Below are positions 63,339-64,000 of a DNA stretch of 64,000 nt, piece after piece. The position numbers and the translations under genes are program-made. Within the stretch, counting starts at the first letter, position 1, and each line of letters begins with the position of its first letter. The notes under the pieces are model-generated. The model did no database searches. It saw only the letters and a list, made by a program, of their open reading frames with translations, and was not told the DNA's origin. This stretch comes from Streptosporangium lutulentum (GTDB lineage Bacteria > Actinomycetota > Actinomycetes > Streptosporangiales > Streptosporangiaceae): positions 5,766,001 through 5,830,000 of the forward strand of contig NZ_JAUSQU010000001.1 of the NCBI RefSeq assembly GCF_030811455.1, written 5' to 3'.

Positions 63339-64000
63339 ATGTCCCGTCCCGTCATCGGCATCACCTGCTACGTCGAACCCGCGAAGTTCACCGTCTGGGA
63401 GATGACCACCGCGCTCCTGCCGTACAACTACGTCGACCACGTGGTCCGCGCGGGCGGGCAGCCGGTGCTCCTGCCCCCGGCGGGCGATCCCGCCGCGCTG
63501 GCGGGCCGCCTGGACGGGCTGATCCTGGCCGGTGGCGGAGACATCGATCCGGCGCGGTACGGCGAGACCACGCACGAGCTGACCGGCAACATCCGCGGGT
63601 TCCGCGACGACGCCGAGTTCGGGCTGGTCCGGACGGCCCTGGATCGGCGCATCCCGTTCCTCGGGATCTGCCGGGGTCTCCAGGTCCTGAACGTCGCCCT
63701 CGGCGGCAGCCTCCACCAGCACCTCCCCGACGTGGTCGGCCACCCGGATCACTCCCCGGCCCCCGGTCGATTCGGCCGGATGCCCGTACGGCCGGTGCCG
63801 GGCACCCGGCTCGCCAAGATCTTCGACGCCGAGAGCGTCGAGGCGGCCCACTACCACCACCAGGCGATCGACCGCCTGGGCGCGGGCCTGACCGTGTCCG
63901 CCCACACCGAGGACGGCACGATCGAGGCCGTCGAACTGGCCGGCCACCCGTTCGCCCTCGCGGTCCAGTGGCACCCCGAGAACGAGGACGAGTCCACCCT
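63339..64000 (+). CDS. Gamma-glutamyl-GABA hydrolase-like class I glutamine amidotransferase (PuuD type), 3' end outside window
   Basis: Class I amidotransferase fold of the peptidase C26 group: RPVIGITCYVEPAKF at the start, GGGDIDPARYGE, the nucleophile Cys in FLGICRGLQVLNVALGGSLHQ and the His/Glu of the triad in VQWHPENE, just before the window ends. PuuD releases glutamate from gamma-glutamyl-GABA, completing the pathway begun by the GS-like ligase upstream. ATG 63339 (MSRPVIGI) matches the family; an in-frame ATG at 63300 is possible. About 220 codons are visible. Confidence 0.9.
   Translation, partial: MSRPVIGITCYVEPAKFTVWEMTTALLPYNYVDHVVRAGGQPVLLPPAGDPAALAGRLDGLILAGGGDIDPARYGETTHELTGNIRGFRDDAEFGLVRTALDRRIPFLGICRGLQVLNVALGGSLHQHLPDVVGHPDHSPAPGRFGRMPVRPVPGTRLAKIFDAESVEAAHYHHQAIDRLGAGLTVSAHTEDGTIEAVELAGHPFALAVQWHPENEDEST

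Noticed and set aside
1..64000. tRNA, rRNA and known riboswitch signatures
   Set aside because: Scanned by eye for T-loop motifs, rRNA cores and common riboswitch boxes on both strands; nothing convincing was found, though a covariance-model search would be decisive.

Overview
The window is high-GC actinobacterial chromosome, most likely from a Streptosporangium-like filamentous actinomycete. This rests on the very strong G/C third-position bias, many GTG starts, an IdeR/DmdR1-type iron box, an ffh / amtB-glnK-glnD neighbourhood, and four loci of the actinomycete-specific 'conservon' type (sensor kinase-like CvnA, roadblock CvnB, DUF742 CvnC, small GTPase CvnD). No ribosomal or transfer RNA gene and no CRISPR array was seen.

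Layout. 0-2 kb: the tail of an unidentified Pro/Ala-rich gene, a 35-residue membrane peptide coupled to ffh, and ffh. 2.1-7 kb: conservon I. 7.2-12.1 kb: an FAD monooxygenase co-transcribed with a NitT/TauT-type importer whose ATPase is divergent. 12.1-12.8 kb: non-coding, with hairpins and a 16-bp tandem array. 12.8-17.4 kb: conservon II. 17.5-24.8 kb: a PatD-like aldehyde dehydrogenase, a UGT-type glycosyltransferase, a TetR regulator and a Pot-type polyamine importer. 25-27.1 kb: a glucosamine-kinase-like phosphotransferase and a SIS sugar isomerase. 27.2-30.3 kb: a reduced conservon III (only A and C). 31.2-35.7 kb: conservon IV. 35.9-40.1 kb: glnD, glnK and amtB, with a solo IS200/IS605-type end (omega-RNA-like) between glnK and amtB. 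40.3-41.3 kb: an iron-regulated siderophore-binding lipoprotein. 41.6-44.7 kb: an ESX/WXG100-like three-gene operon. 44.8-45.3 kb: repeats and a perfect 23-bp inverted repeat. 45.3-46.3 kb: a group-2 sigma factor. 46.5-55.1 kb: histidine utilisation genes (hutI, hutF, an M20 hydrolase, an RpiR regulator, hutU), interrupted by an SDR, a small hypothetical gene, a PadR regulator and an ABC-2 permease remnant. 55.5-57.3 kb: an ABC exporter behind a double operator. 57.6-58.7 kb: a CsbD-like protein and a membrane protein. 58.7-64 kb: a GntR/FadR regulator and a gamma-glutamylation-type amine catabolism operon (GS-like ligase, aldehyde dehydrogenase, SDR, PuuD-like hydrolase cut by the window end).

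How the parts work together. Nitrogen is the main theme: ammonium uptake and its PII control (AmtB/GlnK/GlnD), histidine breakdown to glutamate, and two possible amine/polyamine catabolic routes (direct aldehyde oxidation beside a polyamine importer, and the gamma-glutamyl route at the right end). In Streptomyces, as I recall, amtB-glnK-glnD lies directly beside ffh. Here about 34 kb carrying the conservons and two transport/catabolism islands lies between glnD and ffh. The conservons look like duplicates that have diverged: one lost its B and D genes, and one GTPase has lost the Asp of its guanine-specificity motif.
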